This document shows positions 10,485 to 20,984 of a DNA stretch of 64,000 nt, piece by piece. Where the stretch lies: NCBI GenBank assembly GCA_933822405.4, contig CAKOGP040000025.1, forward strand, positions 1 through 64,000. The letters run 5' to 3'. Each line of letters begins with the position of its first letter. Positions within the stretch are counted from its first letter, which is position 1. The DNA comes from Cylindrotheca closterium. Its lineage: Eukaryota; Bacillariophyta; Bacillariophyceae; Bacillariales; Bacillariaceae. A program made the translations under genes and the position numbers. Below the pieces are notes generated by a model. That model made no database searches, was not told the origin of the DNA, and was given only the letters and a program-made list of their open reading frames with translations.

Positions 10485-12905
10485 ATGCCAAAGTCTACAG
10501 ACAATACAGTCTTTGTGAGGCTAGTCCCGACTCCACAACAGAAAGTGATGAGGCACCAAATCGAAGATATTTTCTCTCAAATTGGTCCCATCAAGAAATC
10601 ATCTTGGATCAACTCTGGAAACAACGAAGCCAGCAAGGGATATGGGTTCGTAAAATATGTGTCTGACGATGATGCCAAAAATTCTGTAGAGGATCTACAC
10701 AACACAAAAATGCAAATGGATGGGATAGAGTACACCTTGAAAGTCGAGCTGGCGTCAGCCCAAAGCGAAGTTTCGAAAGAAAAGCCATCAAGTTCCCATG
10801 ACAAGAGAACAAGAGACGTAGATGACCAGATCGATGAAGCTGTTTTAATGAAAAAGCGATCTCGCATCATCATTCGCAACCTTTCGTTCTACGCAAAAGA
10901 AAATCACATTCGAACGGCGATGAGCAAGTATGGCGAGGTGGTGGAAGTTCATTTGCCGCGAGTAAAGTCCAATCTTCATGTTGGATTCTGTTTTGTAACT
11001 TTTCGCAACTCGGAAGACGCCAAAAAGGCGGTTGATGAGACAAATCTCAGCATCCAAAAGCGAACGGTTTCGATGGATTGGAGCATACCGAAGAATTTGC
11101 ACCAACAACAGAAGAACCAGCAAAAAAACGTTGATCAAGATGTGGAAATGAAAGGCTCGGATTCGGAAAAAAATGACGACGAGAGCGATGGGTCGGATGA
11201 TAGATCTGAGAACGATGATTCTCGTACTTCGAGCGGGTCGGAGAATGAATCGCACAGTGACGGTGGTAGCGACAACGATGAAGATGATGAGAGTGGTGAT
11301 GAGGTGCAAGACAAGGCTGCTTCTGTTAAGGAGCAAAGAACTCTTTTCGTACGTAACTTACCGTTCGACTCTACACGGCACGATATCTTCCAGCTATTTT
11401 CGAAGTTTGGCTACATCGAGAGCATTTACCTTGTCAAGGATAAATCGACTGGTATGCTCAAAGGGACCGCATTTGTAACGTTCTCAAATCCCCGCAGCGC
11501 TCAGAAAGCGACCCAGGATGCATCCTTTGTGTCACAGCGCCAAGCAGCAGACTCATCGGAAAACAAATCAGAGTCATCAATGCTGTTGCGAGGGCGACAG
11601 ATCTACGTAAACATGGCAGTTGATCGGGAAACAGCTGAGACGTTCGATAGCAAAGAGATGAAAACCGCATCTGCTGATCGTCGTAACATGTACTTGCAAG
11701 CTGAAGCTCGAGTTGAAAGCACCTCACAAGACCCGAATGCAAATAATGCCAATACGTGGGATGACCTGCCTCAACAAGATCAAAGAAAGAGGCAACATGC
11801 TTTGAAAGATAAGACTACGAAGCTACAGTCCCCCATCTTCTTTATCAATCCAAATCGCCTTTCGTTTCGAAATCTGGCGAAACATGTTGATGAAGCAGGA
11901 TTGCATCAGCTTCTGGAGAAGGCGACAAAGCGAGGTCTAGAAAAGAATCTTGTGACAGCAAAGGATCAGATTGCACACTGGCGAGCCCTCGGTGAGATGT
12001 CTACAAGGGACATACTTTCCAAAGTTCAAAGTACTGAGGCTGAAGGTGGAGACATAATTTCAGGCTGGGAAAGCAAATCAACGATCAAGGACTACATTCC
12101 ATCTGTATTCATTGACAGAGATTTTGGTCAAGACGGGAAGAAAGCCAATGCATCCAGCCGTGGTTTTGCGTTTGCTGAATTCACACATCATGCACACGCC
12201 TTGGCTTGTTTGCGTGAATTGAATAACAATCCCGAATACTCTGGACAGTATGCAGCAGGTGGAAAGATTGCTACTGCAACAAAGAAGAAGGCAAGGAAGG
12301 GCCGCGCCAAGGTCATGAAGGGTACAGGCGGTGGCGACTACATCGGCGAGGACGGAAGGGTTCGCGTCCCACGATTAATTGTCGATTTTGTGGTATGTAT
12401 TCAATCGAAAGTACTACGCTGTTCGGATCATTCAGTTTTAACTCTATTCTATCCATTGCTATTTTGGCACACGTAGGTTGAGAATAAGGTAAAGGCCAAA
12501 AAACAAGCAGAGCGTCGACTACAACAGCAGGTAAACCAAGCAAAGCAAAAGCTTGATAAACTAGAAAAGCAAGAAGATGCTGAACCGAAAAAGAAAAGAA
12601 GTAGAGGATCCATTCAACGCGAGAAAAAGAGACACAAGAGAGAATCTGGTGAAGAGGAAACTGAAAAGCAAACGAAACTACTCAAACGAGAGTACTTCGA
12701 GAAGAAAAAGATTCTGAGAGAAGAAAAGAAAGCGAAACAACTAGAGAACAAGAAGAAGGGTGTGAAGCCACCGAAGAAGAAATCAATAGACAAGGAGGAA
12801 GAAAAATTGGAAAAACTTGTTGGAAAATATCGCTCTGACGTAGACACAACAAAGAAGAATGTAGAACCTCGTGGAGCAGTGCGCGAGAAACGATGGTTTG
12901 ACTAG
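10485..12905 (+). CDS. RBM28/NOP4-type nucleolar RNA-binding protein
   Basis: Two exons: 10485-12392 and 12477-12905, with an 84-nt GT-AG phase-0 intron, giving 778 residues. Four RNA-recognition motifs can be seen. RRM1 is near 6-90 (TVFVRLVP; GYGFVKYV), RRM2 near 128-205 (RIIIRNLSFYA; GFCFVTFR), RRM3 near 283-385 (RTLFVRNLPFDS; GTAFVTFS) and RRM4 near 445-590 (RLSFRNLAK; GFAFAEFTHHAHAL). An acidic Asp/Ser/Glu stretch separates RRM2 from RRM3, and a very basic tail follows (exon 2). This order matches RBM28/Nop4p, which is needed for 60S pre-ribosome maturation and, in animals, is also a spliceosomal snRNP factor. Confidence 0.88.
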
Positions 12906-13187
12906 TAAACGGAATAGAACACAGTTGATTGGTGTGATTCACTAGTTAGATTTAGCATGTGCTGCATCATGAGCCGAGCTTGCCAATTGCCTCGAGATTC
13001 CACGAGTGATTGTGGTTCTCTTCTACCTGGCAGGTTTCGCCATGTGACTTATATCGTAGACTTGTGACGAGTTGCACAAATTATTGTTGTAGTTGAAAAG
13101 AAAAGGTTGTGCCCATCAGTATTTGCATGTGGCAGTCACTAGACAAAATTCGTTTCAAAACCACAATACGAGATTCGACAGAGACTA

Positions 13188-13790
13188 CTAGAACTTAACC
13201 ACTCGTTGCTTCTTCTTCTTTGGTGGTGCGGCACTAGCATGTGCATCTTTTGGTTTCTCTAGCAAATCATTGATATCTGTCTCACCAACTGGGTCTACCG
13301 TTTTCTTCTTCTTTTTGTCATTACAGTCTGTTGCCAAATGTTCCGTCGATCCACAATACCGGCAGGATCCACCATTAACGTAGATTCCCTTTTTGTTTTT
13401 CGAGCAATGTGACGAGAGGTGTCCCATTTCACCACAGATAAAACATTTGGCATAAGGCAGCTCTTTCGAGGAATCCCGATGCGTGCATTCTGAAAGTGAA
13501 TGCTTCGTGCTTCCACATTTGTAACATAGCACTTTAGTGCACTTGTCGACGGCTTCATTTCCAGCATTCAACGGGCAGGTTGCGACAGTATGGCCTGATT
13601 TCCGACACTGGAAGCAAACAATTTGTTTGTTGTGTCCAAATCGTTGGTTGTGGACACCTCTTTGTTCCTTCTGCTTATCTCGCCTTTTCCGGGCCAACGC
13701 TGTGTATTTAGCCCTTCGCTCCTCTTTGGTCATTTTCGGTTTCTTGAGGGTCGACCCCTTGTTCGAATTTCGTTGGTTGCTTTCTCCCAT
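13188..13790 (-). CDS. ZCCHC9-like CCHC zinc-knuckle protein
   Basis: This 200-residue basic protein has four CCHC knuckles in the middle: CFQCRKSGHTVATC, CYKCGSTKHSLSEC, CFICGEMGHLSSHC and CRYCGSTEHLATDC. They are flanked by Lys/Arg-rich ends (KMTKEERRAKYTALARKRRDK; PPKKKKQRVVKF). The layout matches ZCCHC9 and its yeast and plant relatives, nucleolar or nuclear proteins that bind RNA and recruit RNA helicase or exosome factors. No intron was needed. The role in rRNA handling is inferred from the family and from the two neighbouring ribosome-biogenesis genes. Confidence 0.82.
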   Translation of the reverse strand: MGESNQRNSNKGSTLKKPKMTKEERRAKYTALARKRRDKQKEQRGVHNQRFGHNKQIVCFQCRKSGHTVATCPLNAGNEAVDKCTKVLCYKCGSTKHSLSECTHRDSSKELPYAKCFICGEMGHLSSHCSKNKKGIYVNGGSCRYCGSTEHLATDCNDKKKKKTVDPVGETDINDLLEKPKDAHASAAPPKKKKQRVVKF

Positions 13791-14341
13791 GGTGATGCTG
13801 TACTGTAGTATTTTTCAAAAGAACAAAATCCAATACTGTAATCGGAGAAAATATCGTGATGTTGTGATGCTTGGTCCTCGGAGGGACCAGCACGACAGGC
13901 AGACGTTACCAAAATCTGTTGAGTTGCTTGTGACTTGATGCTATTGCATGATGATGCAACCAATAAAGAGCAAGCGTCAGATGAAGTATTCATTGTATCG
14001 GTAATGCTGCGCTCTAGTCTAGTTCTAACTCATTTTTTGTTCGAATGAAGCCTCGATACTCTACTAAGTTATTTTCAAGTTAGCAGCAATATGTCTGTGT
14101 TGCTGCAATACCGGGACTTTGTGCCTTCCTTGGATCAGCCAGCAGTACGTGCCAAACCGGCATGAAGCAGAATGGCATCAAATAGCTTGTTTGATGGAGG
14201 GCCCCATTCGTGCATCTGCGCATATCGTTGATTACTTTTCTTTCAACAGCCCATGTCAGCATTGGATACCTTCCTACTTTAGCCGTATTTTCTTTGTGGA
14301 CACTACGTCTTTCTTGATTCATCATCATCGAAATAGCACCC
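13791..14341. other. Intergenic region without a recognised gene
   Basis: Several open frames cross this 551-bp stretch on both strands, but none shows a recognisable family or a good initiation context. Nothing else was seen. Confidence 0.35.
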
Positions 14342-14923
14342 CTATGACTCATTCTGTTTTTCGAGTTTATGCAACAAATTGTCCACCATGTGTTTCATGA
14401 TTGGTTGGCCTCGCTTGGTTCGTTTGTTTAGTAGCTTGGTTCGTTGCTTGCGATCTTTCAGTTTTTGAAATCGCTGCTGTTCATTATGCTTCTTCTGCTG
14501 TTCGTGCTGCTTGGCCTTTACCATCTTTTGCTCCGCCTTTTCGACGGACTTTTGAAAGGGGTTCATTTTGTGACGACGCTTGTGAGTTTTGGCAGCAGCA
14601 TTCTCTTCAACTTCTTCGACATTGCTATGGTCCAAGTCTTCCTCGTCATGCCTGGAAGGTGAAATTTCCAACCGCTTTCGACTGGCTCCTTGTCCCGCTT
14701 CGTATCCCACTTGTTTCATAACTTTTCTGTACGATCGTAACGCTTTGGCAGTTTCCACCTTTTTGCGCTGCTTTCGGTATTTGAACTCTTCCAAGGCGCG
14801 AACCTGGCCCTTTCGATGCACAAAGTCGTCAAGACTGATTCGTTCTCTGGCAGAACGAGCTTTGAAGTCCTTGCTGTTGTTGTCATCCTTCTTGGCAACC
14901 GTCTTGCTGTCACTTTTTGCCAT
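14342..14923 (-). CDS. FYV7/TAP26 (CCDC59)-family rRNA-processing protein
   Basis: This 193-residue protein is rich in Lys, Arg, Gln and Glu and is probably mostly coiled coil. The C-terminal block (KLLNKRTKRGQP followed by MKHMVDNLLHKLEK) is the signature of the Fyv7 family, whose yeast member is needed for early pre-rRNA cleavage in the small-subunit processome. The N-terminal half holds a basic FKYRKQRKKVETAKALRSYRKV stretch and a central acidic run. The ATG at 14923 is in clean context, and the gene diverges from the diflavin reductase gene across 351 bp. Confidence 0.75.
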   Translation of the reverse strand: MAKSDSKTVAKKDDNNSKDFKARSARERISLDDFVHRKGQVRALEEFKYRKQRKKVETAKALRSYRKVMKQVGYEAGQGASRKRLEISPSRHDEEDLDHSNVEEVEENAAAKTHKRRHKMNPFQKSVEKAEQKMVKAKQHEQQKKHNEQQRFQKLKDRKQRTKLLNKRTKRGQPIMKHMVDNLLHKLEKQNES

Positions 14924-15274
14924 ATTTCAGACCTTTATATTTCCAATTTGTGTTTCTTTTAGTGGGTTCAGGCACCTTTCGGTTGGTTTCGTTCTCCGAA
15001 AAATGATTGGTGAAATGTCCGTCCTTCCATCAGAGTTGATTGTTGACAAACATCCAAACGCGGGAAGAACGTGCAATGTCAGATGACAAGCCGGCGGGAT
15101 TCTTCGATGAAGAACGTGTCCAAACAGGCCTGACATCATCAATCTAATCTTCGTCTTCCCCATTTCTGACCGCCGACTATCCCTCGTCATTTTCAATTTG
15201 CGCTCGTTAACACAACTTGATTCTTCCTTCCTTTTCATTCAAACTTGTTTGGTGAATCAATCAATCAATCAACG
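14924..15274. promoter_or_regulatory. Divergent intergenic region, FYV7-like / MTRR-like
   Basis: This 351-bp shared upstream region contains no gene. An AATC tandem (about 15256-15271) sits directly before the ATG at 15275. Confidence 0.35.
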
Positions 15275-18271
15275 ATGGCGACACTCTATATCTTGTACGG
15301 ATCTGCCACTGGAAATGCCGAAGGGATGAGTTTGGACTTGGCCGAGAAGACTTTGCCTGCTCATTTTTCTTCCGTGGTTTGCCAGCCATTAGACAGCTTT
15401 AAGAAATACACCTCCGAATGGTTCAAGCCACCTACGCACGGGAAGAAACATGGTCTGATCTTGATTTCGTCCACTACAGGCAACGGGGACGCACCTGAAA
15501 ATGCCAGTCGGTTCATCAGATACATCAAACGCAAGCAAACAATTGAGTCCAAGCCCTTTGAACACTGCGTTTTCAGCGTATTAGGTTTGGGCGATACAAA
15601 CTACGATCAATTCTGTAATATCGGAAAGATTTTAGATAAAAAAATGGTCGAAGTTGGCGCCATTCGTGCCAAACCTTTGGTATGTGCTGACGAAGCCACG
15701 GGTTTGGAGGAAAGTGTAGATCCATTTTTGGAACAAGTTTTCGCAGATATTGAACGAGCTTGTATCAAAGGAGATGCTTCTTTTGCCACCATGGGTGAAA
15801 TGAAAAAGAGTCAAGAAGCAGCACCACTGCCAACCAAAGCACTCGCTCCCGTGGCACCGGCACCCATTCCAGCAACGACCGCTCCAGCTGCACCGAAAGA
15901 AAGTTCTCATGTACCACTGCCTCCCGAAAAGGCGGATTCTCCTCTTATTATTCTCTATGGATCCGCTACCGGAAATGCAGAATCCATTGCGAAAGATCTC
16001 GCAGAGACTTACGAGGGTATTCTCAGTAACCCCGATGCCAAAACCTATTTTCCTTCCGTCGTTTGTATGGAGGCCGATCAATTCAAGAAGAAGTGTCTCC
16101 CTACCTGGGAAACCAATCCACCGGCTGGAACCAAACACGGGTTGATTCTAGTGGCGTCCACCACGGGCAATGGAGATGCACCAGAAAATTGTGGCCGATT
16201 TGTCAGATTTCTAAAGCGCAAATCGAATCTTGAAGCCCAGCCCTTGCGCAATGTTGGATTTGCCGTCCTGGGATTGGGTGATACCAATTACGATCAATTC
16301 TGTCATACGGGTAAAACTATGGACAAGAAACTGGTGGAGTTGGGAGGAACCCGAGCCATGGCATTGGCTTGTGCAGATGAAGCCACCGGTTTAGAGGACG
16401 TGGTGGAGCCATGGACCCACAAGGTTCTCTTGGAAATTACAAACACTTGTCGAGGAAGCGGGGCTGCTGCTGGTGCAAATGTCACGGTAAAGGCAGCATT
16501 CGAAAATATGCCACACACCTCGGTTTCACAGGAATCGAACGAGGAGGAAAAGAAAATGGAAATTGTCGACATGCCTATCAACGAAGAAGCCATGTCCATT
16601 GGCCTCCGCACTGTCCGATTTATGATGAACATTCAACCCGGCATGCCCATGGAAAAAGTCGAATTCTCGTGGCTTCCTTCCTTGCGAGCCAGTCGATCCT
16701 CCTGCGAATTGCTGGATGACGATTGTGACCATCAAATGGACGATGACGCTTCTGTTTTGAGTACTGGATCACAGACTTACACTATGAGTCATCCGTACAG
16801 TGCCGAAATCAAGGCGGCCAGGTACCTCACAACGTCGTCTATCGAAGGAGCATCTCGTGCGTGCGAAAAGGTCGGAGCGCAGGGACTCACATCTAATCAA
16901 GCTGCTATGTCGGCTCGTGAGGCGATCGACAGCGAGTTCCCCCTTGACGGAGACAATGTTGATATCGCTGATCGAAACGCCAAGCGCGTGATCGAAATGT
17001 CTTTCTCGTTGCCAGAGGATTCTACGTTGCAATATCATCCTGGGGATGCCGTAGGACTTATTACTACCAACTCGCCAGCTGCAGTGTCATTTGTGCTGAG
17101 CATGTTGAATGAAAAACATGGACTTCGACCTGAGCAGAAAATTTCCATTGATGCGAATCTTCCAATTACTATTGAACAGGCTGTCCGAGATTGCATGGAC
17201 TTGTGTTGCGTCCTCAAGAACAAGCGCATCCTTTACACTTTGGCGCAATGTGCGACTGATGACGACGAAAAGAATGCCCTCTTCATGTTGTCAAGTAAGA
17301 CGAGGGAGGGTACAGCTGCCTTTGATGAATACATTGTGAAGCAACGGCGATCCGCTGTGGACATTCTGCAAGAATTCCCATCCTTGCAGAATATTACCTT
17401 GGAGGGCCTCCTCGGCGTGCTCCCCCCTATTGCACCACGATACTACTCAATTTCGTCGAGTCCGCTCGATAAAGAGCGTGGTAAATCTTGCCTGACAGTG
17501 GCATTCTCCGTCGTCGACTATCTTACACCATCGCTAGTGGTTGATAACAAAGAAGTGGGCAAGAGAAGGGTACAAGGGGTTACCACTGGTTATTTGGAAA
17601 CCGTTTGTGCTCCCTTTTTGTGCAACTCTGGAAAACCAGTGGAAGTTCCAGAAATAAAAATGTTCCCAAAGCCAACCGCTGAATTCCGCATGCCTGCAGA
17701 CCTTTCGAAACCCATAGTCTTGATTGGCCCTGGAACAGGTATTGCTCCCTTTATGGGATTCCTTTCGCATCGTCATGTACTGGAAAAGTCCATGGATTCC
17801 TCGTCTACGCCAACCAATGAGACTTCTTACCCGATGGAAGAAGAAGACGGGAGTAATGGTGTTACGCATTTCCGCAGTCTACCACATGTTGGGGAGGTTG
17901 ACGTGTTCTTCGGCTGCAGACATGCCGAACACGATTGGTTGTACAAAGAAGAGCTCCAATCTTTGCACCAAGGTGGGATTATTGCCAACCTTTATACTGC
18001 TTTCTCTCGCGATAACGGCAAAAAGGAATACGTCCAAGATGTCATGACCAACAATTTCGTTTGCCGAAAAAGACTCGTTGATCTAATCTTGAAGCAATCG
18101 GCATGTGTATACATATGTGGAGACGGCAATCGTATGGCTCGTGATGTGCAAGTAGCCTTGGCGACGATTCTTGCTGCCGAAATTGAAGGTGACAAGTCTG
18201 TCGATAGTGGTATGGCGCTTGTTCAAGATTTGAAACAACAGGGTAGATTGGTTCTGGATATTTGGAGCTAG
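15275..18271 (+). CDS. Methionine-synthase-reductase-like diflavin reductase with two flavodoxin domains
   Basis: This 998-residue, intronless protein has two flavodoxin (FMN) domains in tandem. Domain 1 is residues ~1-170 (LYILYGSATGNAEG; STTGNGDAPENASRF; GLGDTNYDQFCNIGK). Domain 2 is ~225-400 (IILYGSATGNAES; STTGNGDAPENCGRF; GLGDTNYDQFCHTGK). An Ala/Pro-rich linker joins them. A connecting/FAD domain (RYYSISSSPLD near 720) and an NADPH domain follow (GPGTGIAPFMGFLSHR near 817; FFGCRHAEHDWLYKEEL near 878; CGDGNRMARDV). The chain ends in LDIWS, like the QDIWS end of animal methionine synthase reductase, whose Trp shields FAD. The likely job is reactivation of cobalamin-dependent methionine synthase. 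Relatives I know have one FMN domain. The ATG at 15275 is the first in frame. Confidence 0.88.
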   Translation: MATLYILYGSATGNAEGMSLDLAEKTLPAHFSSVVCQPLDSFKKYTSEWFKPPTHGKKHGLILISSTTGNGDAPENASRFIRYIKRKQTIESKPFEHCVFSVLGLGDTNYDQFCNIGKILDKKMVEVGAIRAKPLVCADEATGLEESVDPFLEQVFADIERACIKGDASFATMGEMKKSQEAAPLPTKALAPVAPAPIPATTAPAAPKESSHVPLPPEKADSPLIILYGSATGNAESIAKDLAETYEGILSNPDAKTYFPSVVCMEADQFKKKCLPTWETNPPAGTKHGLILVASTTGNGDAPENCGRFVRFLKRKSNLEAQPLRNVGFAVLGLGDTNYDQFCHTGKTMDKKLVELGGTRAMALACADEATGLEDVVEPWTHKVLLEITNTCRGSGAAAGANVTVKAAFENMPHTSVSQESNEEEKKMEIVDMPINEEAMSIGLRTVRFMMNIQPGMPMEKVEFSWLPSLRASRSSCELLDDDCDHQMDDDASVLSTGSQTYTMSHPYSAEIKAARYLTTSSIEGASRACEKVGAQGLTSNQAAMSAREAIDSEFPLDGDNVDIADRNAKRVIEMSFSLPEDSTLQYHPGDAVGLITTNSPAAVSFVLSMLNEKHGLRPEQKISIDANLPITIEQAVRDCMDLCCVLKNKRILYTLAQCATDDDEKNALFMLSSKTREGTAAFDEYIVKQRRSAVDILQEFPSLQNITLEGLLGVLPPIAPRYYSISSSPLDKERGKSCLTVAFSVVDYLTPSLVVDNKEVGKRRVQGVTTGYLETVCAPFLCNSGKPVEVPEIKMFPKPTAEFRMPADLSKPIVLIGPGTGIAPFMGFLSHRHVLEKSMDSSSTPTNETSYPMEEEDGSNGVTHFRSLPHVGEVDVFFGCRHAEHDWLYKEELQSLHQGGIIANLYTAFSRDNGKKEYVQDVMTNNFVCRKRLVDLILKQSACVYICGDGNRMARDVQVALATILAAEIEGDKSVDSGMALVQDLKQQGRLVLDIWS

Positions 18272-18358
18272 AATTATTACAGAAGTGCACAGCTGAACAT
18301 GATAGTTGTCTTAGGAGCAGGTGCCGTAAAATGGAGTATCTCAACTCGGAGTAGTTTT

Positions 18359-19039
18359 TCAAACAATTTCATTATCTGTATCTGGTGCACCCTTATCATT
18401 CACCGTGTGCCACTCTCCTTCCTTTTCTTTCTTTAGCGTAACGACTATCCTGTTCTCTTGCTTCTTGTACGAAGCACTCATTATGTTAGCTGTAAGCTTA
18501 CCAAAGCTCAATACTTGGTCTTCCTCCTTTAAGTTTTTCACCACCAAAGTGAAGGAGCTGTGGATCAATTCGATGTGAGCAGTGAATCTGGCGATTGAAC
18601 TTCCCAACAGGACTGGCCACTTTTACACTTACCTCTCGGTGGAATCCAAGGTGACATCCTCGTCCGTGCACTAGAACGAAATAATGAGAAAGTGTGGTAC
18701 GAATCAAAATAAAGAATGACGTATGTGGCAACGTACTTTCTCACCAACGCCATCCAGTTCAATATACAACTTTACCGATTTCGTTCCATCAGCAAAGGCG
18801 TAGGCAGTGATATTGCTCTTATGATAATCGAAAGAAGTGTGACTCTTTTTAAGAGTTTTCTCATCAACAGAGAGTTTTTCCATTGAGAGCAGTTTAGGTT
18901 CTGCCTTTCCATCCCACTTCGGACCATTTGCTTTGTGTGCATGTGCAAAATAGTAAGCGTTCTTCCCCTTGCTTTCAATATTTTCTTGGAGGGCGGATTT
19001 CGCATTCTCATTATCGACGACAGGGGATTCTGTGGTCAT
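18359..19039 (-). CDS. CS-domain protein, CacyBP/SIP-like
   Basis: Three exons are inferred on the minus strand: 19039-18737, 18670-18633 (only 38 nt) and 18557-18359. Both junctions are GT-AG (GTACGT...TTCTAG; GTAAGT...CCACAG), giving 179 residues. Splicing builds a p23/Hsp20-like CS fold: SVKLYIELDGVGEK, then DEDVTLDSTE joined to SSFTLVVKNL, then QENRIVVTLKKEKEGEW. That closely follows the CS domain of calcyclin-binding protein (FTERSFDLLVKNL in human). The N-terminus (FAHAHKANGPKWDGKAEPKL) is outside the CS domain, and no SGS domain is seen. Such proteins act as Hsp90 or ubiquitin-ligase adaptors. The Met at 19039 was chosen because it is the one preserved in the broken copy at 25 kb; upstream in-frame Mets lie at 19123 and inside the tRNA (19192). 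Confidence 0.75.
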
Positions 19040-19184
19040 TTTTACTGTAGAATGTGGTGGTTGTGGAGCAAGTTTTGGTGTATTCTGTTGAGTTTGTTGT
19101 CTGGTTGCGGAGGAAATCACCATCGAATTCTTCTCATTCTCAAGACAAATATGCTGATTCTTATTTTCTCTTTCCGTGTAGGCA

Positions 19185-19255
19185 GCATTCATAGTTTAGT
19201 GGTAAAATATCTGCCTTCCAAGCAGATGTCCCGGGTTCGATTCCCGGTGAATGCA
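19185..19255 (+). tRNA. tRNA-Gly (anticodon UCC)
   Basis: A 71-nt cloverleaf with acceptor stem GCATTCA/TGAATGC plus discriminator A, D arm within TAGTTTAGTGGTAAAA (A box), anticodon loop CTTCCAA (TCC) on stem TCTGC/GCAGA, and T arm CCGGG-TTCGATT-CCCGG (B box GGTTCGATTCC), all paired. A T-run follows at 19259. No CCA is encoded and there is no intron. It lies head-to-head with the CS-domain gene. Confidence 0.95.
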
Positions 19256-19261
19256 AATTTT

Positions 19262-20240
19262 TGGCGCGGACGAAAATTTCGTCCCGTTTCAAAACATGAG
19301 CCCTCCTAATCTCTCGCGGCTGCACAATGACGTCTCGACATGCAGGGGAATACCGACAAGGCTAAGTTGTTCATTTGCAGCATTTGTGGAACTTGCGGTT
19401 CCTAGTGCCAGCCAAGCTGTTTACATTGCGTCTTGCACCAATTAAAGTCCTCTTCTTCAGCATGCGGCCCTGCATTGTCACCTTGCACAACGGGAATCTG
19501 CCCTTCATTGTCCTCCCGTCGCCACAAGACAATCCAATTTTCGAAAGACTGACGCTCAAACAACTTCTTCGCTGCAAACTTTGGATCATCAGGTGTCCCT
19601 TCCGACAATTCAGTGATACATTACAATCAATTCACCAAGTGTACTCCACCTTTTCTCTTATCACTGCCCAGTTCACTTGATGGAAATATCGTCCTGTCCT
19701 ACTTCCTGCCTTGCTAGCTTCTTTGCAACCTTGTTGGTTTGGGCACAATAGAAGCCAACCTTGAGGCCGTCTCCACTTTTGCTTTCAATACAAGCTATGA
19801 ATACAAAAGCAGTCACAGCGATTCCCATGACCGTGGACAAAAGTCAGCTTCCACTTTCACATAATCCGAGCCCTGTAATGTGAAAGGAGCCCTGATATCA
19901 TCCTCAACATCCATTCCACCCTTGCGTTGTGGGCCTTTGGTGAGGGCGGCATCAGTGTCTGGCATGTTGCGGATCATCTGAATATTTGCAGCACGCACAA
20001 GCACTGATCAACCTCATGATCAGCCTCGTCGATGGTTTGCCTCATCTTTTCTTGTCTTGCCATTGTATGGGCTTGATTTTCCTCCCGCTCTTAATCAGCC
20101 AGTGTGATTGTTGTTTGCGCTGGTGCGATTGTTGTTTGTGCTGCTGGTGTTCGTATTGTTGCCAGCCATTACTGATCTGGTGGTGGTGGTGGTGGTGGTC
20201 CGGTTGTCATCACCTTGTCCTGTAGTTGCAATGCCTATGA
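19262..20240 (-). pseudogene. Decayed DDE-type transposase next to the tRNA
   Basis: Minus-strand frames, broken by stops and frameshifts, read like a transposase of the Tc1/mariner-IS630 kind. In order there are TLQGSDYVKVEADF (near 19860), GIAVTAFVFIACIESKSGDG (19760), a fragment with PDDPKFAAKKLF (19590), VVQGDNAGPH (19485), CKQLGWH-stop-EPQVPQM (19400) and NNLALSVFPCMSRRH (19340). In intact relatives I recall, the block is NNLDLSVFP, so the third catalytic Asp appears replaced by Ala. Upstream is low-complexity Thr/Asn coding-like sequence with a (GGT)n run at 20180. No terminal inverted repeats were identified. Confidence 0.6.
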
Positions 20241-20496
20241 GAGTGATACTATAATGTCAGGCGTTTAACAAAGGCTTTATCGTCAATGTACGTTGGGTGT
20301 TGATTGGACTCAGTTCTTCATTGATGACGACCACTGCACATGTTGAGGGAGAAATCAAATTCTGTTCGTTGTTGGCTGTATGATGCGCCATAATTGGGGA
20401 TTGGTACTAATGCTACGTGTTCTACGTGACAATGACTGGTCTTCTGACGAAAATCGTCCGAAAACCGATTCCTGCATTTTTCGAGCAATTTACCTC

Positions 20497-20639
20497 GTAG
20501 TGCGTATTTTGATCAGTTGCTCCATCAAAACTGCCTTATAGTACTTTGCTAACTACCAGGTACCGAAGCGGTACCGCACGAAACGGTCGTCTATGGAAGA
20601 AAGGTTGCTGCTTTCGTGCCACATGAAAAGAAAGTGTCA
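20497..20639. repeat. 143-bp direct repeat, copy 1
   Basis: This copy begins GTAGTGCGTATTTTGATCAG and ends AAAAGAAAGTGTCA. It repeats at 20656-20798 with one difference seen (GGTTGCTG against GGCTGCTG). Each copy contains TACCGAAGCGGTACC. The two copies are 16 bp apart. Confidence 0.9.
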
Positions 20640-20655
20640 TCCTACTGTACCTACA

Positions 20656-20798
20656 GTAGTGCGTATTTTGATCAGTTGCTCCATCAAAACTGCCTTATAG
20701 TACTTTGCTAACTACCAGGTACCGAAGCGGTACCGCACGAAACGGTCGTCTATGGAAGAAAGGCTGCTGCTTTCGTGCCACATGAAAAGAAAGTGTCA
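20656..20798. repeat. 143-bp direct repeat, copy 2
   Basis: Second copy of the unit at 20497-20639, at an offset of 159 bp. No gene overlaps either copy. The near identity suggests recent tandem duplication. Confidence 0.9.
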
Positions 20799-20984
20799 CT
20801 GAATCGAATTGCTCTAGGCAACAAGGAATACTTTCAAGAGTGATTCGTCTTGCTTTTTTCATTGCAACTATTGTACTGCATCGCATTCATCTAAAATATT
20901 TCCCATTACATGGATCAAGACTCTTTGTCAGCCTGACTTTTATCCCTCACAATTTGGGCCTTGTAGTTGAGGTTTGAATGCAAA

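Noticed and set aside
19040..19192. Longer N-terminus of the CS-domain protein starting inside the tRNA
   Set aside because: The start codon is part of the tRNA acceptor stem, and the broken copy at 25 kb preserves only the Met equivalent to 19039.
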